Assembly: GCA_037127315.1 (NCBI GenBank)
Contig: JBBBDQ010001270.1
Location: forward strand, 2,174,501-2,238,500
DNA length: 64,000 nt
Reading direction: 5' to 3'
DNA from: Ascarosepion bandense
Lineage: Eukaryota > Mollusca > Cephalopoda > Sepiida > Sepiidae
The notes under the pieces were generated by a model. The model did not search any database and was not told the DNA's origin. It was given only the letters and a program-made list of their open reading frames with translations. Positions 22,429 through 31,395 of the stretch are shown here, in pieces (the first letter of the stretch is position 1; each line of letters opens with the position of its first letter). A program made the translations under genes and the position numbers.

Positions 22429-22751
22429 ATTACATAGAAAAATGCGCACATGAAAAGTAATATTCTTAAGATTATATCAAACCTGGAAAAGAACAGGATG
22501 AGTTATTAAACCTGGAAAAGTAAGGGACAAAATATTCTAGTGAAGTAAAAAATAATAAATTTCTCACTTAAAATATTGCATTCAAATTTTATTTTTAGTT
22601 GCAATATTTTAAGAAAGAAATTCATTATTTTTTACTTCACTAGAATATTTTGTCCTTTACTTTTCCAGGTTTAATAACTTATCCTGTTCTTTTCCAGGTT
22701 TAATATAATCTTAAGAATATTACTATTCACGCGCATATTTTTCCATGTAAT
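22429..22751. mobile_element. Foldback (palindromic) element, 152-bp arms
   Basis: The left arm 22429-22580 and right arm 22600-22751 are reverse complements over their whole length with few mismatches, separated by a 19-nt loop. Inside each arm AAACCTGGAAAAG occurs twice in direct order, so the arm itself contains a ~30-bp duplication. There is no coding capacity. The structure fits a foldback MITE; no target duplication is obvious. Confidence 0.85.
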
Positions 22752-23165
22752 CCATGATTTTTCAAGGCATTGCCATTAATTTAATATAAATTTAATGCTG
22801 AAAACCGCATTTAAAAATATTAAAAAGAAAAATTATATACATTTGATTAAAAAAACAATAAAAATTTGATTATTAATAATGAATTCTGATAATCAATTCT
22901 AATAAAACTAAGTTATGAGCAAAGTTTGACTGACAAAAATTCTAAAAGATATCATCAGAATCTGAAAATTGCATGCAAATATATTAAACAGAAAAGTTAT
23001 AAAGAATAAGATTTGTTATTAGTCATTCACTGACTTATGTACTTATGTAGTTAGTCTCACTTTTCAGACTGATGTAACTTTATTCTACTGAACCAAAATT
23101 CAAAAGTCTTTCAAAATGTAGCTATGGAGGTGTACTATCTAACTCTGTAAACACTTTAAAATTTG
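22752..23165. other. AT-rich, no recognisable feature
   Basis: No repeat or frame recognised. Confidence 0.45.
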
Positions 23166-23255
23166 GCTATTCATCCATTGCCGGTGAGACATAATGACCC
23201 AATCGTGTATCATGTATTTCACTTAATTGACTGATATGTATACTCATTAATTCAC

Positions 23256-23299
<44 letters not shown>

Positions 23300-23655
23300 T
23301 ATCGGGGCAGCAAATAATTTTCTAAACATATACTGTTAAATATAACAGACAATGAATGTCTGTCATGTTTAATCCTGAGCCGTTCTAAACGTCGTATTTT
23401 GGCTTTAATTTCAGTTGAAAATAAAGACAAAAGTTCTCCAACATTTGGATCATTTTTTATTAGGTTTTTTCTAAGCTTTCGGCTCACATGAGCCATCTTC
23501 AGAGAGATTATTAAAATTATCCAAATGTTGGAGAATTTTTGTCTTTATTTTCAACTGAAATTAAAGCCAAAATACGACGTTTAAAACGGCTCAAGATTCA
23601 ACACAATAGACATTCATTGTCTCTTATATTTAACAGTATATGTTTAGAAAAAAAA
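23166..23655. mobile_element. Penelope-like 5' ends, head to head
   Basis: The minus-strand frame 23167-23496 starts MAHVSRKLRKNLIKNDPNVG and continues LLSLFSTEIKAKIRRLERLR to NSICLENYLLPRYT. This is the N-terminal ORF segment of a Penelope-like element, also seen at 47.9 kb. The plus strand at 23508-23655 encodes the same segment in the opposite direction, so two 5' ends face away from a shared ~45-bp centre holding CTCACATGAGCC. A (TA)n tract (23259-23295) interrupts the sequence beyond LLPRYT. Inverted partial copies are a known habit of Penelope elements. Confidence 0.7.
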
Positions 23656-23702
23656 TATATATATACCCAAGTATAGGGTAGGTATGAATGGAATAAAATT
23701 CC

Positions 23703-23755
<53 letters not shown>

Positions 23756-23900
23756 AAATAAAGAATACCTAGAGAGCCAGACAACCTACCTAGTTTTCAC
23801 CTAAAGGGATCGTCAGGGAAAGCTGATGATCCGTTTATATATATACCCAAGTATAGGGTAAGTATGGTGGAATAAAATTCCGTATCCAAAGAAACACTAT
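23656..23900. repeat. Direct repeat pair around (TA)n
   Basis: CCCAAGTATAGGGTAGGTAT, then ATTCCGTAT, occurs at about 23668-23705 and again at 23846-23886. Between the copies are (TA)n (23700-23749) and ~75 bp containing AGAGAGCCAGACAACC. Nature unknown. Confidence 0.6.
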
Positions 23901-23979
23901 TCTTAAACACATTATACTATTGCCCAACACAAAGTAGAGCGAATAATATTTATTTAGAATTTACAAAATAATTACTTTT

Positions 23980-24213
23980 ATAGTGCGAAATTTATGCATT
24001 ACTTTTCATTAATGTATTGTATTCTTTTTGTGACTGGCATGTGTATACCCCGCTTATATACAACACGCTAAAATTTCACTTCTTAGGTTCTATACGCTTA
24101 TGGCTTAGGGGTTACCGTCTTCGACTGATATCAAATTGGTCGAGTTTCGCTCCCGGCCAGAAGCAAGTGAATGTCTAGTCACACTGATGAGATGCGAAAC
24201 ATGTAGATAACGA
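23980..24213 (+). mobile_element. tRNA-like/hammerhead repeat, copy 1
   Basis: A conserved leader (TGCGAAATTTATG ... GTGACTGGCATGTGTATA) is followed by a tRNA-like module: A-box-like TGGCTTAGGGGTTACC and B-box-like GAGTTTCGCTCCC at about 24105-24160. A hammerhead-type strand CTGATGA-GATGC-GAAAC follows at 24184-24200. Stem II is reduced to one G-C pair, stem III to AC/GT around two bases, and stem I does not pair, so this copy looks inactive. A (TA)n tail (24213-24278) follows. Sister copies are at 30416 and 35880. Confidence 0.7.

Positions 24214-24278
<65 letters not shown>
24214..24278. repeat. (TA)n tract
   Basis: TA run with one GT interruption, starting where the tRNA-like/hammerhead repeat ends. 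Confidence 0.95.
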
Positions 24279-24282
<4 letters not shown>

Positions 24283-24394
24283 TGTTTAATACCTAGCTTT
24301 TGGTCCTAATAGGGTAATAGGATACACATTTGTAATAAATGTGTTCGATACAATTATATTGAACAACTTTTGAACATTTTCCATTTTTAAACGT

Positions 24395-24492
24395 GTTAGT
24401 TCGCTATCCAGATTTCTACCATGAGTCGTGTGTCATTAAAAATCGCCTGAAGACACCAATCATGGTAGAAACCTGGGTAGCGAACTAGTTTT

Positions 24493-24532
<40 letters not shown>
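24395..24532. repeat. Imperfect hairpin followed by (TA)n
   Basis: TTAGTTCGCTATCCAGATTT, then CTACCATGA, at about 24400 is mirrored by TCATGGTAGAAACC, then TGGGTAGCGAACTA, ending at 24486. Arms are ~28 bp and the loop ~25 nt. (TA)n runs 24498-24532. Confidence 0.7.
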
Positions 24533-24538
<6 letters not shown>

Positions 24539-25272
24539 AAATTATTTATACATGGAACTTTGTCTGTAAGTATGTGTGTGTTTGGGTGTGTGCGTCCGTT
24601 ACCTATAGACTCCGAAACGGCTGAACCAATTTTCTTGAAAATTTACACAATTGTACTATAAGCGTCTGCGAGTGTTCTTAGCTAGGTTTTGTGTCGAGGT
24701 AGCCTCGATAAATATCGAAAATCGATAGTCGAAAAAATCGGGTTATAGAGGGAGTGGTCCAATTTTAATCAAATTTGATACACCCATAGACAAAGACATC
24801 AGAAACGATAGTCAGAAGTTTCAAAGTTACAGTTTTTAAAATAGTGCAGAAAATCGATAATATATATCTATATATATCTATATCTATATATATATATATA
24901 TAAGGCAAGATGCTTGTTTGTGTGTTTGTTTATCTACCTATATGTCTGTATTTTTTTCAGCCCTTTTATTTTAGTTTTTGCTTCAGGTTTGGCTCTAAGT
25001 AGGTATAATTGTATAATTGTAGTTCTTAGTCTGTGCCATAATACCATTTAATCAGAGGACTTATTTAGCCTACAAAATTCAGTTTACTACGAAAAAAAAA
25101 TCAAAATTTGACTTACATCCATTCATTTTTCTTTCAGTCTACGGTTTCGCTTTAACTGGAAACAACTATTGCTTTTTTGTCTTTTGTGCCAACGTCTAAA
25201 GAGTCTGAGCTCCAGGACCATGGATTGGTTTTAAAGCTTTCATTACACCCGAGCAACGACGGGCTATACTGC

Positions 25273-25275
<3 letters not shown>
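24533..25275 (+). mobile_element. Non-autonomous Helitron, long form
   Basis: Same two-module structure as 3167-3713. The 5' half holds TATTTATACATGGAACTTTG and TCCGTTACCTATAGAC; a TA/TATC tract (24860-24902) then joins the AAGGCAAGATG module. The 3' end has CCCGAGCAACGACGGG and CTAG at 25272-25275 followed by T. The 5' terminus is eroded (no clean TC). Confidence 0.65.
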
Positions 25276-25322
<47 letters not shown>

Positions 25323-25325
25323 CAA
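25276..25325. repeat. (TA)n tract
   Basis: TA run directly 3' of the Helitron terminus. Confidence 0.95.
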
Positions 25326-25337
25326 AAATGTGAAAAA

Positions 25338-25405
25338 ACACGTAGATTAAAAACACACTTTTTAAGCATTCACTTTTATAAAGAGTGCTCGATATAGAGT
25401 AGAAT
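25338..25405 (+). repeat. Dispersed repeat G fragment
   Basis: CACTTTTATAAAGAGTGCTCG and its flanks are shared with 37360-37500 (inverted) and 48165-48320. The parent element is not identified; the 48-kb copy suggests a Penelope-like 3' region. Confidence 0.5.
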
Positions 25406-25409
25406 TTTA

Positions 25410-25517
25410 TATACAGAATGTCCATAAAGTCCGTTTGCACTTTTAAAAAATTTTATATCGTTATTTGTATTTGCGATATAAATTATGTGCCCACGGACTT
25501 TATGGACACCCTGTATA
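25410..25517. mobile_element. Short MITE with ~28-bp inverted repeats
   Basis: The ends read TATACAGAATGTCCATAAAG and, in complement, TATACAGGGTGTCCATAAAG, continuing for ~8 bp. The 108-bp element has an AT-rich centre and TA-type borders, so a Tc1/mariner-type MITE is likely. Confidence 0.75.
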
Positions 25518-26160
25518 TAAAGGCTTCAATTGAAATTGACGCTAGACTCATATGGGCTACGTGCAATGAAGAAAGTAAAAACGTTATCGGGAAGAACTAC
25601 TGGATCAGAAATAGCTACTAAAACTTTCGATCCTAGTTCGTGTGCGTTTATATTTCTGAACAAACAGATGAGCCTCTCCGTTCATAAAACAATCCAGTTA
25701 TTTTTTTTTATGCTAGTGGAAAAGACAAGAAATCGAAGAAAAAATAAAGATACAGCAATTATCAAAAATACGAAAGTGTCTTTGGGAAAGCAGTACGTAG
25801 ACAGGAAGGAGACACTGGCGGAAATAAAAGATATTGAGAATCGTCGATAGGCGAGAAAAGGAAAGGAGAAAAACGAACATTCAAATGGAAAGAATGGCGG
25901 GTGATGAAGAAAAAGAATGGAAGACGGTGAAGGTAAACGATGAAAGGAGGATAAAAGGAAAGAATGATATAATAAAAATTAGAGAAGGTATGAAGGAAAA
26001 TTGAAATAAAGGAAAGGATCAAAGGAAGGAGGAATGAAAACAAAATAGAAAAAAGAAAAGAAATTAAAGTAAAAGGTGAATGAAAATAAAACAGACCTTA
26101 GAGCAAAAAGAGAGAACATTCGTGAAGGAATTAAAAAATGAAATTTGAGAAGTTTTTAAA
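25518..26160. other. Purine-rich stretch, no gene recognised
   Basis: Frames of 67-106 codons (25418-25621, 25530-25850) have no recognisable domain and sit partly in the MITE. From 25850 the plus strand becomes strongly A/G-rich. Confidence 0.4.
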
Positions 26161-26164
26161 AAAA

Positions 26165-26330
26165 GCAAAATGTCAAAACAGAGATCCTTTAAAAAAGAAA
26201 GAAAGAAAGAAAGAAAGAAAGAAAATAAATAAATAAATAAATAAACGAAAGAAAGAATCTAAAAGAGAAAATGAAAAAGGAGAATACTGCCGAAAATTGG
26301 AATGGTAGTAAGAATGAAAAGTGAAAGAAC

Positions 26331-26364
<34 letters not shown>

Positions 26365-26510
26365 CGAAAGACGAAAGAGAAAGACGAAAGAGAAAGAAGG
26401 AAAATGAAAAAAAGAATCCAAGGGAAAATAAAAAATAAAATTCCGCAGAAAATTATATTAGTAATAAGTATGAAAAGTGAAGGAAAAAAATATAAAGAAA
26501 GAAAGAAAGC

Positions 26511-26550
<40 letters not shown>

Positions 26551-27240
26551 GAAAGACGAAAGATAATGAAAGAAAATTTAAAAATGAATCCAAGAATAAA
26601 AATAAAAATAAAATTCCGCAGAAAATTATATTAGTAATAAGTATGAAAATTGAAGGAAAATAAAGAAAGAAAGATGAAGGAGAAAGAAAGAAAATAAAAT
26701 AAAAAAAACTCCAAGAAGGAAACGGAAAAGAAAAAATAGGAAATCAGGAAATTAGGATGGTAATGAGAATGAAAAATGAAAAAAAAAAAAAGAAAATAGA
26801 TAAGTAAGAAAGAAATATGAAAGAGAAAGAAAAAATGAAAGAAAGAATATATGAACGAAAATAAGAAAGAATAATACTTCACAAAATTATATTGGTAATA
26901 AGAATGAAAAGTGAAGAAGACGGTAATAGAAAATAACGTAAGAATGAAAGACAAAAATGAAAGAAAGAAAATGAAAGAAAGAATCTATGAATGACAATAA
27001 GAAAAAACAATATTGCAGAAAATTAAATAAGTAATAAGAATGAAAAGTGAACAAGAAGTTAATAGAAAAGAATCTAAGAAAGACAAAAAGACAAAAAAGA
27101 AAAAGAGAACATGAAGGAAAGAATCTATGAATGAAAAATACTGCAGGTAATTCTAAAGATAAGAAGAATGAAAAGTGAATGAAAGAAAATGGGTTAGAAA
27201 GAAACACGTTAAGAGAAAGAAAGAATCTATGAAGGAACAT
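26165..27240 (-). repeat. Diverged 154-bp satellite block, inverse orientation
   Basis: Seven units are marked by the complement of the 14.6-kb satellite core (TTCCGCAGAAAATTATATTA, then GTAATAAGTATGAAAAGTGA) at about 26285, 26441, 26613, 26745, 26875, 27010 and 27143. The GAAA blocks are shorter and the units more diverged than in the main array. Outer units resemble the diverged right edge of the main array (20400-20460). Low-complexity frames here are not genes. Confidence 0.8.
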
Positions 27241-27720
27241 GAAAAAGGAAAGAAAGACATATGCAAAACAAAAAGAAAGCGAAAAAGAAACAAATTAATA
27301 ATAAGAAAGACAAAAGAAAAGAGAATAAAATAATTCATTTAAAAGAAAATTTGCGAAAGAAAAATACAACATATAATTAAAAAGAAATTCATTCAAAATC
27401 AAAGGAGACGGAAAGAAATAAAAAATAAAAGTGTAAAGAAAATAGAAGGGAGATAAAAACATATGCAAAAATTAATGATTTATTATAAAGAAAAGTTAAA
27501 ACGAAATTTTAAAAAAATCAAGAGGTGAACAAAAAGGAAAGAAAAAGAAAGTGCTGGGAAGATGAGAAGAAAGAAAGTGAGCGAGAGAGAAAAAATTTAA
27601 AAATCCAGAAATAAATAAATAAATGCATAAATAACTATATAAATAAATAAAACTATCAAATGATGGCAGATGGCTTCTATTTTCTAATAGAAAAACAGCA
27701 CATTATTGAGCAAACCTAAT
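27241..27720. other. A/G-rich low-complexity sequence
   Basis: Further decayed purine-rich sequence with AAATAAATAAAT runs near 27610-27650; no feature recognised. Confidence 0.5.
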
Positions 27721-27922
27721 TACGTATACGCATGCGCGAACCCCCAGACAAAACGCATGCGCAGTTAATAGATTCCGCGCATACTCGTTCGGTTGACACG
27801 TTGCAGTTGACAGAGAGAAGCCCTACACATTTTAGGAAACGCCTGCCTGTTGCATTGGATCGACTGACAACATCAATGACCTGTTTCTTGTTCTTCGCCT
27901 ACACGTATTTTGCCCTCAGTGA

Positions 27923-27953
<31 letters not shown>

Positions 27954-28140
27954 CACACACATACAAGAAAAAAAAACACTCCAATTCCTCAAAATGGAAA
28001 CGTCGTGAAACATGTTACTCATCGGAAAGAAGTGCTAAGAGAAGCACGGTGAAGAAAAGGAGGCAGACATAGACAGAGATGAACCAAGTCGATACTAATG
28101 TTATCAAATGATGTAACATTGTTGTTAAAGGCGGGGAACG
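27721..28140 (+). promoter_or_regulatory. Possible TATA-less promoter island
   Basis: A short island of higher GC and CpG in AT-rich surroundings. Two CGCATGCGC motifs at 27729-27737 and 27754-27762 are near matches to the NRF1 binding consensus, 25 bp apart. A GC-box-like AAGGCGGGGAAC lies at about 28129. Downstream is a 106-codon frame (27732-28052) containing a hydrophobic stretch (TCFLFFAYTYFAL) and a (GACA)n run. I do not consider it a proven protein. Promoter activity is inference from the motif pair. Confidence 0.3.
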
Positions 28141-28384
28141 TATGGTATTTTTTTTCTTTCAAGAGCTATGAATTCATTTCACGTATTGCGCAACTTTTAC
28201 GGAAATATTTTCTTCTTGAAGAGGGGAAAACGTGATATATTAGACATTAGGGTTTATCCAAAACAAAATTTCCATCAAACCATATTATAATTTTCAATGC
28301 ATCATTATTAATATAATTTGTCTCATCTATAGTGGAAATGTAGGTAAATCAACTTATTACATTCATTATGGATTACTTCTCTTA

Positions 28385-28416
28385 TCTAAACTTATTTATA
28401 AATGGAACTTTGTGTG

Positions 28417-28458
<42 letters not shown>

Positions 28459-28928
28459 TGTGTGTGTGTGTGTATCCGTTACCTATAGACTCCGAAACGG
28501 CTGAACTGATTTTCTTGAAAATTTACACAGTTGTACTATAAGCGTCTACGAGTGTTCTTAGCTAGGTTTTGTATCGAGGTACCCCCGATAAATATCGATA
28601 ATCGAAAAAATCGGGTTATAGAGGGAGTGGTCTGATTTTAATCAAATTTGATACACTCATAGACAAAGACATAAGAAACGACATTCAGAAGTTTCAAGGT
28701 TGCAGTTTTTACAATAGTGCAGAAAATTTTCATATCGATACCAGGAAATCAAAATTTGACTTACATCCATTCATTTTTCATTCAGTTTACTGTTTCGCTT
28801 TAACTGGAAACAAAAAAAAAATTGCTTTTTAGTCTTTCGTGCCAATGTCCAAAGAATCTGAGCTCCACGAGCGTGGATTAGTTTTAATGCTTTCATTCCA
28901 CCCGAGCAATGTCGGGCTATACTGCTTG
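28385..28928 (+). mobile_element. Non-autonomous Helitron, long form
   Basis: Starts TCTAAACTTATTTATAAATG after A (28384) and ends at ...ACTGCTTG followed by T; the terminal CTRR is changed to CTTG. It contains (TG)n at 28412-28472, the TCCGTTACCTATAGAC block, the CGATA block, and the shared 3' part with GAGCAATGTCGGG. The (TA)n seam of other copies is missing. Confidence 0.7.
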
Positions 28929-28984
28929 TTCATTTATAATTTACACAAATAAAATATTTATATGAATCTAGACAAAATTAGTTC

Positions 28985-29310
28985 TCGAATATAATGAACT
29001 ATTTAACATGGAAACGAAAAGGAAATTAATACTGAGCATCAGGAAAAGACAGCTGAAGTTCCTGGGACATGCAATGAGGAAGGAGGGCTTGGAGAAACTG
29101 ATACTAGCAGGCCAGAAAGAGGGAAAAAAGAGACAGAGGAAAGCAGTGTGTAACGTACTTGAAGGACCTAATCAGGTGGATGATAGAATGAGGGTTGCAT
29201 AGTGTAACAGGAGAAGGCGTGCTAAGAGACACCAGAGACAGGGTGACGTGGAAAGCCATGGTCGTTTACGTTCTGAAGGGACTGGGCACATAGAAGAAGA
29301 AGAGGAATGA
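28985..29310 (+). pseudogene. RTE-like LINE 3' end, tandem copy 1
   Basis: Begins METKRKLILSIRKRQLKFLG, then HAMRKEGLEKLILAGQ. After a shift it continues through the GRQR/YLKDL region to the 3' end at GGGACTGGGCACATAGAAGAAG with a short GAAGAAGA tail. 5'-truncated. Confidence 0.75.
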
Positions 29311-29319
29311 GATTGTCAT

Positions 29320-29790
29320 GAATGTTTGCTGGAATAGGAAGAGATAAAATTTTCAATATGGCAGTGAATGTTGGATAATACCATCAAAGATGAAGGAAAA
29401 ACTTGAAGGAACTGAAATATGTTTCTATAGAAGGATGCAGCGAATATCATGGATCGAACATGTGAGCAATTTTAAGGTTTTGGAAAGGATGGAAACGAAA
29501 AGGAAATTAATACTGAGCATCATGAAGAGACAGCTGAAGTTCCTGGTACATGCAATGAGGAAAGAAGGCTTAGGGAACCTGATACTAACAGGCCAGATAT
29601 AGGGGAAAAGAGACAGCGGAAAGCAGCGGATAACATATTTGAAGGACCTAATCAGGTGGATGATAATACGAGGGTTGCATGGTGTAACAGGAGAAGGCGT
29701 GCTAAGAGCCCCCCGGGATAGGGAGACGTGGAAATCCATGATCACCTACGTCCTGAAGGGCACATACAAGTATTACTCAGTTCTATTTTT
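29320..29790 (+). pseudogene. RTE-like LINE 3' end, tandem copy 2
   Basis: A second, slightly longer copy in the same direction: EKLEGTEICFYRRMQRISW, IEHVSNFKVLERMETKRK, RQLKFLVHAMRKEG, then ITYLKDLIRWM and RETWKSMITYVLKG. The upstream piece SECW is replaced by NVG-stop. The two copies lie only ~80 bp apart. Confidence 0.78.
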
Positions 29791-30039
29791 CTTATATTTC
29801 TTAGATTTCAGTCTTATTTGTTAAAGCTTTTCATGTGAGGCACTCAGATACCTTCGTCTATTAAATGATCGTCTTGCTTCAACTTTGTTTTGAAATAGAT
29901 TGTGGCCGCCAATATTAAATCCTGGTAAGAATTTTAATTCTCTCAGAATTGCATACGTACTTTGACTTATGTTTTTTTATTACAATTTTTCCCTTCGGCG
30001 TATGTACTCGGAGGGCTTTTCGAAACGAGTATAACGACA

Positions 30040-30044
<5 letters not shown>

Positions 30045-30089
<45 letters not shown>
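30045..30089. repeat. (TA)n tract
   Basis: TA run immediately upstream of repeat E. Confidence 0.95.
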
Positions 30090-30093
<4 letters not shown>

Positions 30094-30104
30094 CTCTTCG
30101 CGCG

Positions 30105-30329
30105 ATGTGATTTAATTTTTTCACTTACAATTCTATCTAAAAGTAAAATCTAAAAATAGACGTTAATTGTTAAACGATTTTTTTGTGACGTAAATTTCTT
30201 AATTCTTAACGTCCATTTTTTATGCATTTTAATTTCATTTTGAAAATGTGGTAGTTGCCGATGAGATGTGAAATCTCTCTCAGGGATTTCATGTTGAAAT
30301 GATCATTCAACATTTTGAACATCGAAATT

Positions 30330-30336
<7 letters not shown>
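30105..30336 (+). repeat. Dispersed structured repeat E, copy 1
   Basis: A ~230-bp repeat with a homologue inverted at 60040-60295. Its 3' part folds well: GATGT (30265-30269) pairs with ACATC (30319-30323), enclosing a GAAATC/GATTTC hairpin and an ATGTTGAA/TTCAACAT hairpin. The outer strands read CCGATGA and GAAA, resembling a hammerhead core with U4 changed to C. A (TA)n tail follows (30337-30371). Confidence 0.55.
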
Positions 30337-30374
<38 letters not shown>

Positions 30375-30415
30375 TGCTTAGGGCAGAAGATTTAATCTCC
30401 GTTCTACCCTTCAAT

Positions 30416-30630
30416 CAGTAATGAATAAGAACACTCTAAGTTACTGGCGTATGTTTACATGGTATATCACAAGTTAAAAGTCTGCCTTCTTCTACCGAGC
30501 GGCCATAGCTCAGATATAGAATCACCGACTGATGTCCATTCGGTCGGGTTTTAATCCTTGCTAAATACAATCGGATGTCTAACCGTACTGATGAGCTGTG
30601 ATACAGCGAAACAGATCTGTCTGCGGAAGC
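30416..30630 (+). mobile_element. tRNA-like/hammerhead repeat, copy 2
   Basis: The leader has the conserved GTTACTGGCGTATGTTTACA (about 30440). The tRNA-like module at 30498-30565 has A-box-like CATAGCTCAGATATAG and B-box-like GGTCGGGTTTTAATCC. An intact-looking hammerhead ribozyme (30583-30626) follows after ~17 bp, and then a short (TA)n. The order promoter then ribozyme is that of the schistosome Sm-alpha SINE-like repeats. Unlike a simple SINE, ~80-110 bp upstream of the tRNA-like part is also conserved among copies, so the true 5' end of the unit is unresolved. Confidence 0.72.
30583..30626 (+). ncRNA. Type-I hammerhead ribozyme
   Basis: Stem I CCGTA (30583-30587) pairs with TGCGG (30622-30626), including one G-U. 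CTGATGA is at 30588-30594. Stem II is GCTGT/ACAGC with loop GAT (30595-30607). GAA is at 30608-30610. Stem III is ACA/TGT around GATC (30611-30620). Cleavage is predicted after C30621 in a GUC triplet. All invariant positions (C3, U4, G5, A6, G8, A9, G12, A13, A14, the A15.1-U16.1 pair, H17) are present. Activity is inferred, not shown. Stem III is short, so cleavage may be slow or dimer-assisted. Confidence 0.8.
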
Positions 30631-30659
30631 TATATATATATATATAACGGTCTTTATTA

Positions 30660-31394
30660 TAAGAATGAGTCATACGTGCAAACGTAGTAATAACCTTAAG
30701 AACTTAAAATAATAGCAACTCTGTTCTTTGAAAGCTTTTGATACAACTAAATACTGAAGTAATTTAGCATCATGGCTTTTATGACTTTGATGCAACTAAT
30801 ATTCCACTTTAACCCAGAAAGAGACGCACACCAGCCATTTTAATGTTGGCAATATATCATGCTTGTACATGCGCAGTACTGTACATATTCCATTCTGACC
30901 GCTCTCTTTTCGTCGATTAATTTTCACCATCCAATTTAACTTAAAATTAACGAAGCTCAATATCAAGCTATTTGTCATAGATGACGACCTGTGTAGTCTT
31001 ATCATCTAATTAAAATTTGGCATCACGGGTGTTTGAAGACAAATGGCTTTCTGCCGACCTGCCAGTTTCGGGACTTGTTCTTAAACATGGCGCGTCGGTT
31101 GATAGCATTTACTGGCCGAGATAGATTTTCAATGAAGAATTTTTAAAATGACTTTTAAGGATGTCTCTAACAACAGTGCAATCGACTGAAAGTAAAATAG
31201 ACATCATTGAGCAAAGATTTCGTTTTTGAAAGTTCAACAACTAATGAAGCTAAGACTACAAGTGTTAATCATAGAACAAATCAATTACAACTCTAAAGTG
31301 AGTTTGATCCTTACTGGGTGCCTAATACTTTTAGCCTCGTGCCACATCTAAGCTATGCTTATAAAATCACCATTACTCATGTAGAATCACCGGA
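30660..31394. other. No recognisable feature
   Basis: Moderately complex AT-rich sequence. A 69-codon minus-strand frame (30796-31005) has no known domain. Confidence 0.45.
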
Positions 31395-31395
31395 T

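Noticed and set aside
24184..24212. Active hammerhead in copy 1
   Set aside because: The core strands remain, but stem I does not pair and stem III has only a 2-nt loop, so activity of a monomer is unlikely.
25418..25850. Two overlapping frames as a small gene
   Set aside because: The first crosses the 25410-25517 MITE and neither has recognisable residues; chance frames are likely.
27732..28052. 106-codon secreted protein
   Set aside because: There is no conserved domain, and the C-terminal part is a (GACA)n/(CA)n run. I kept only the possible promoter.
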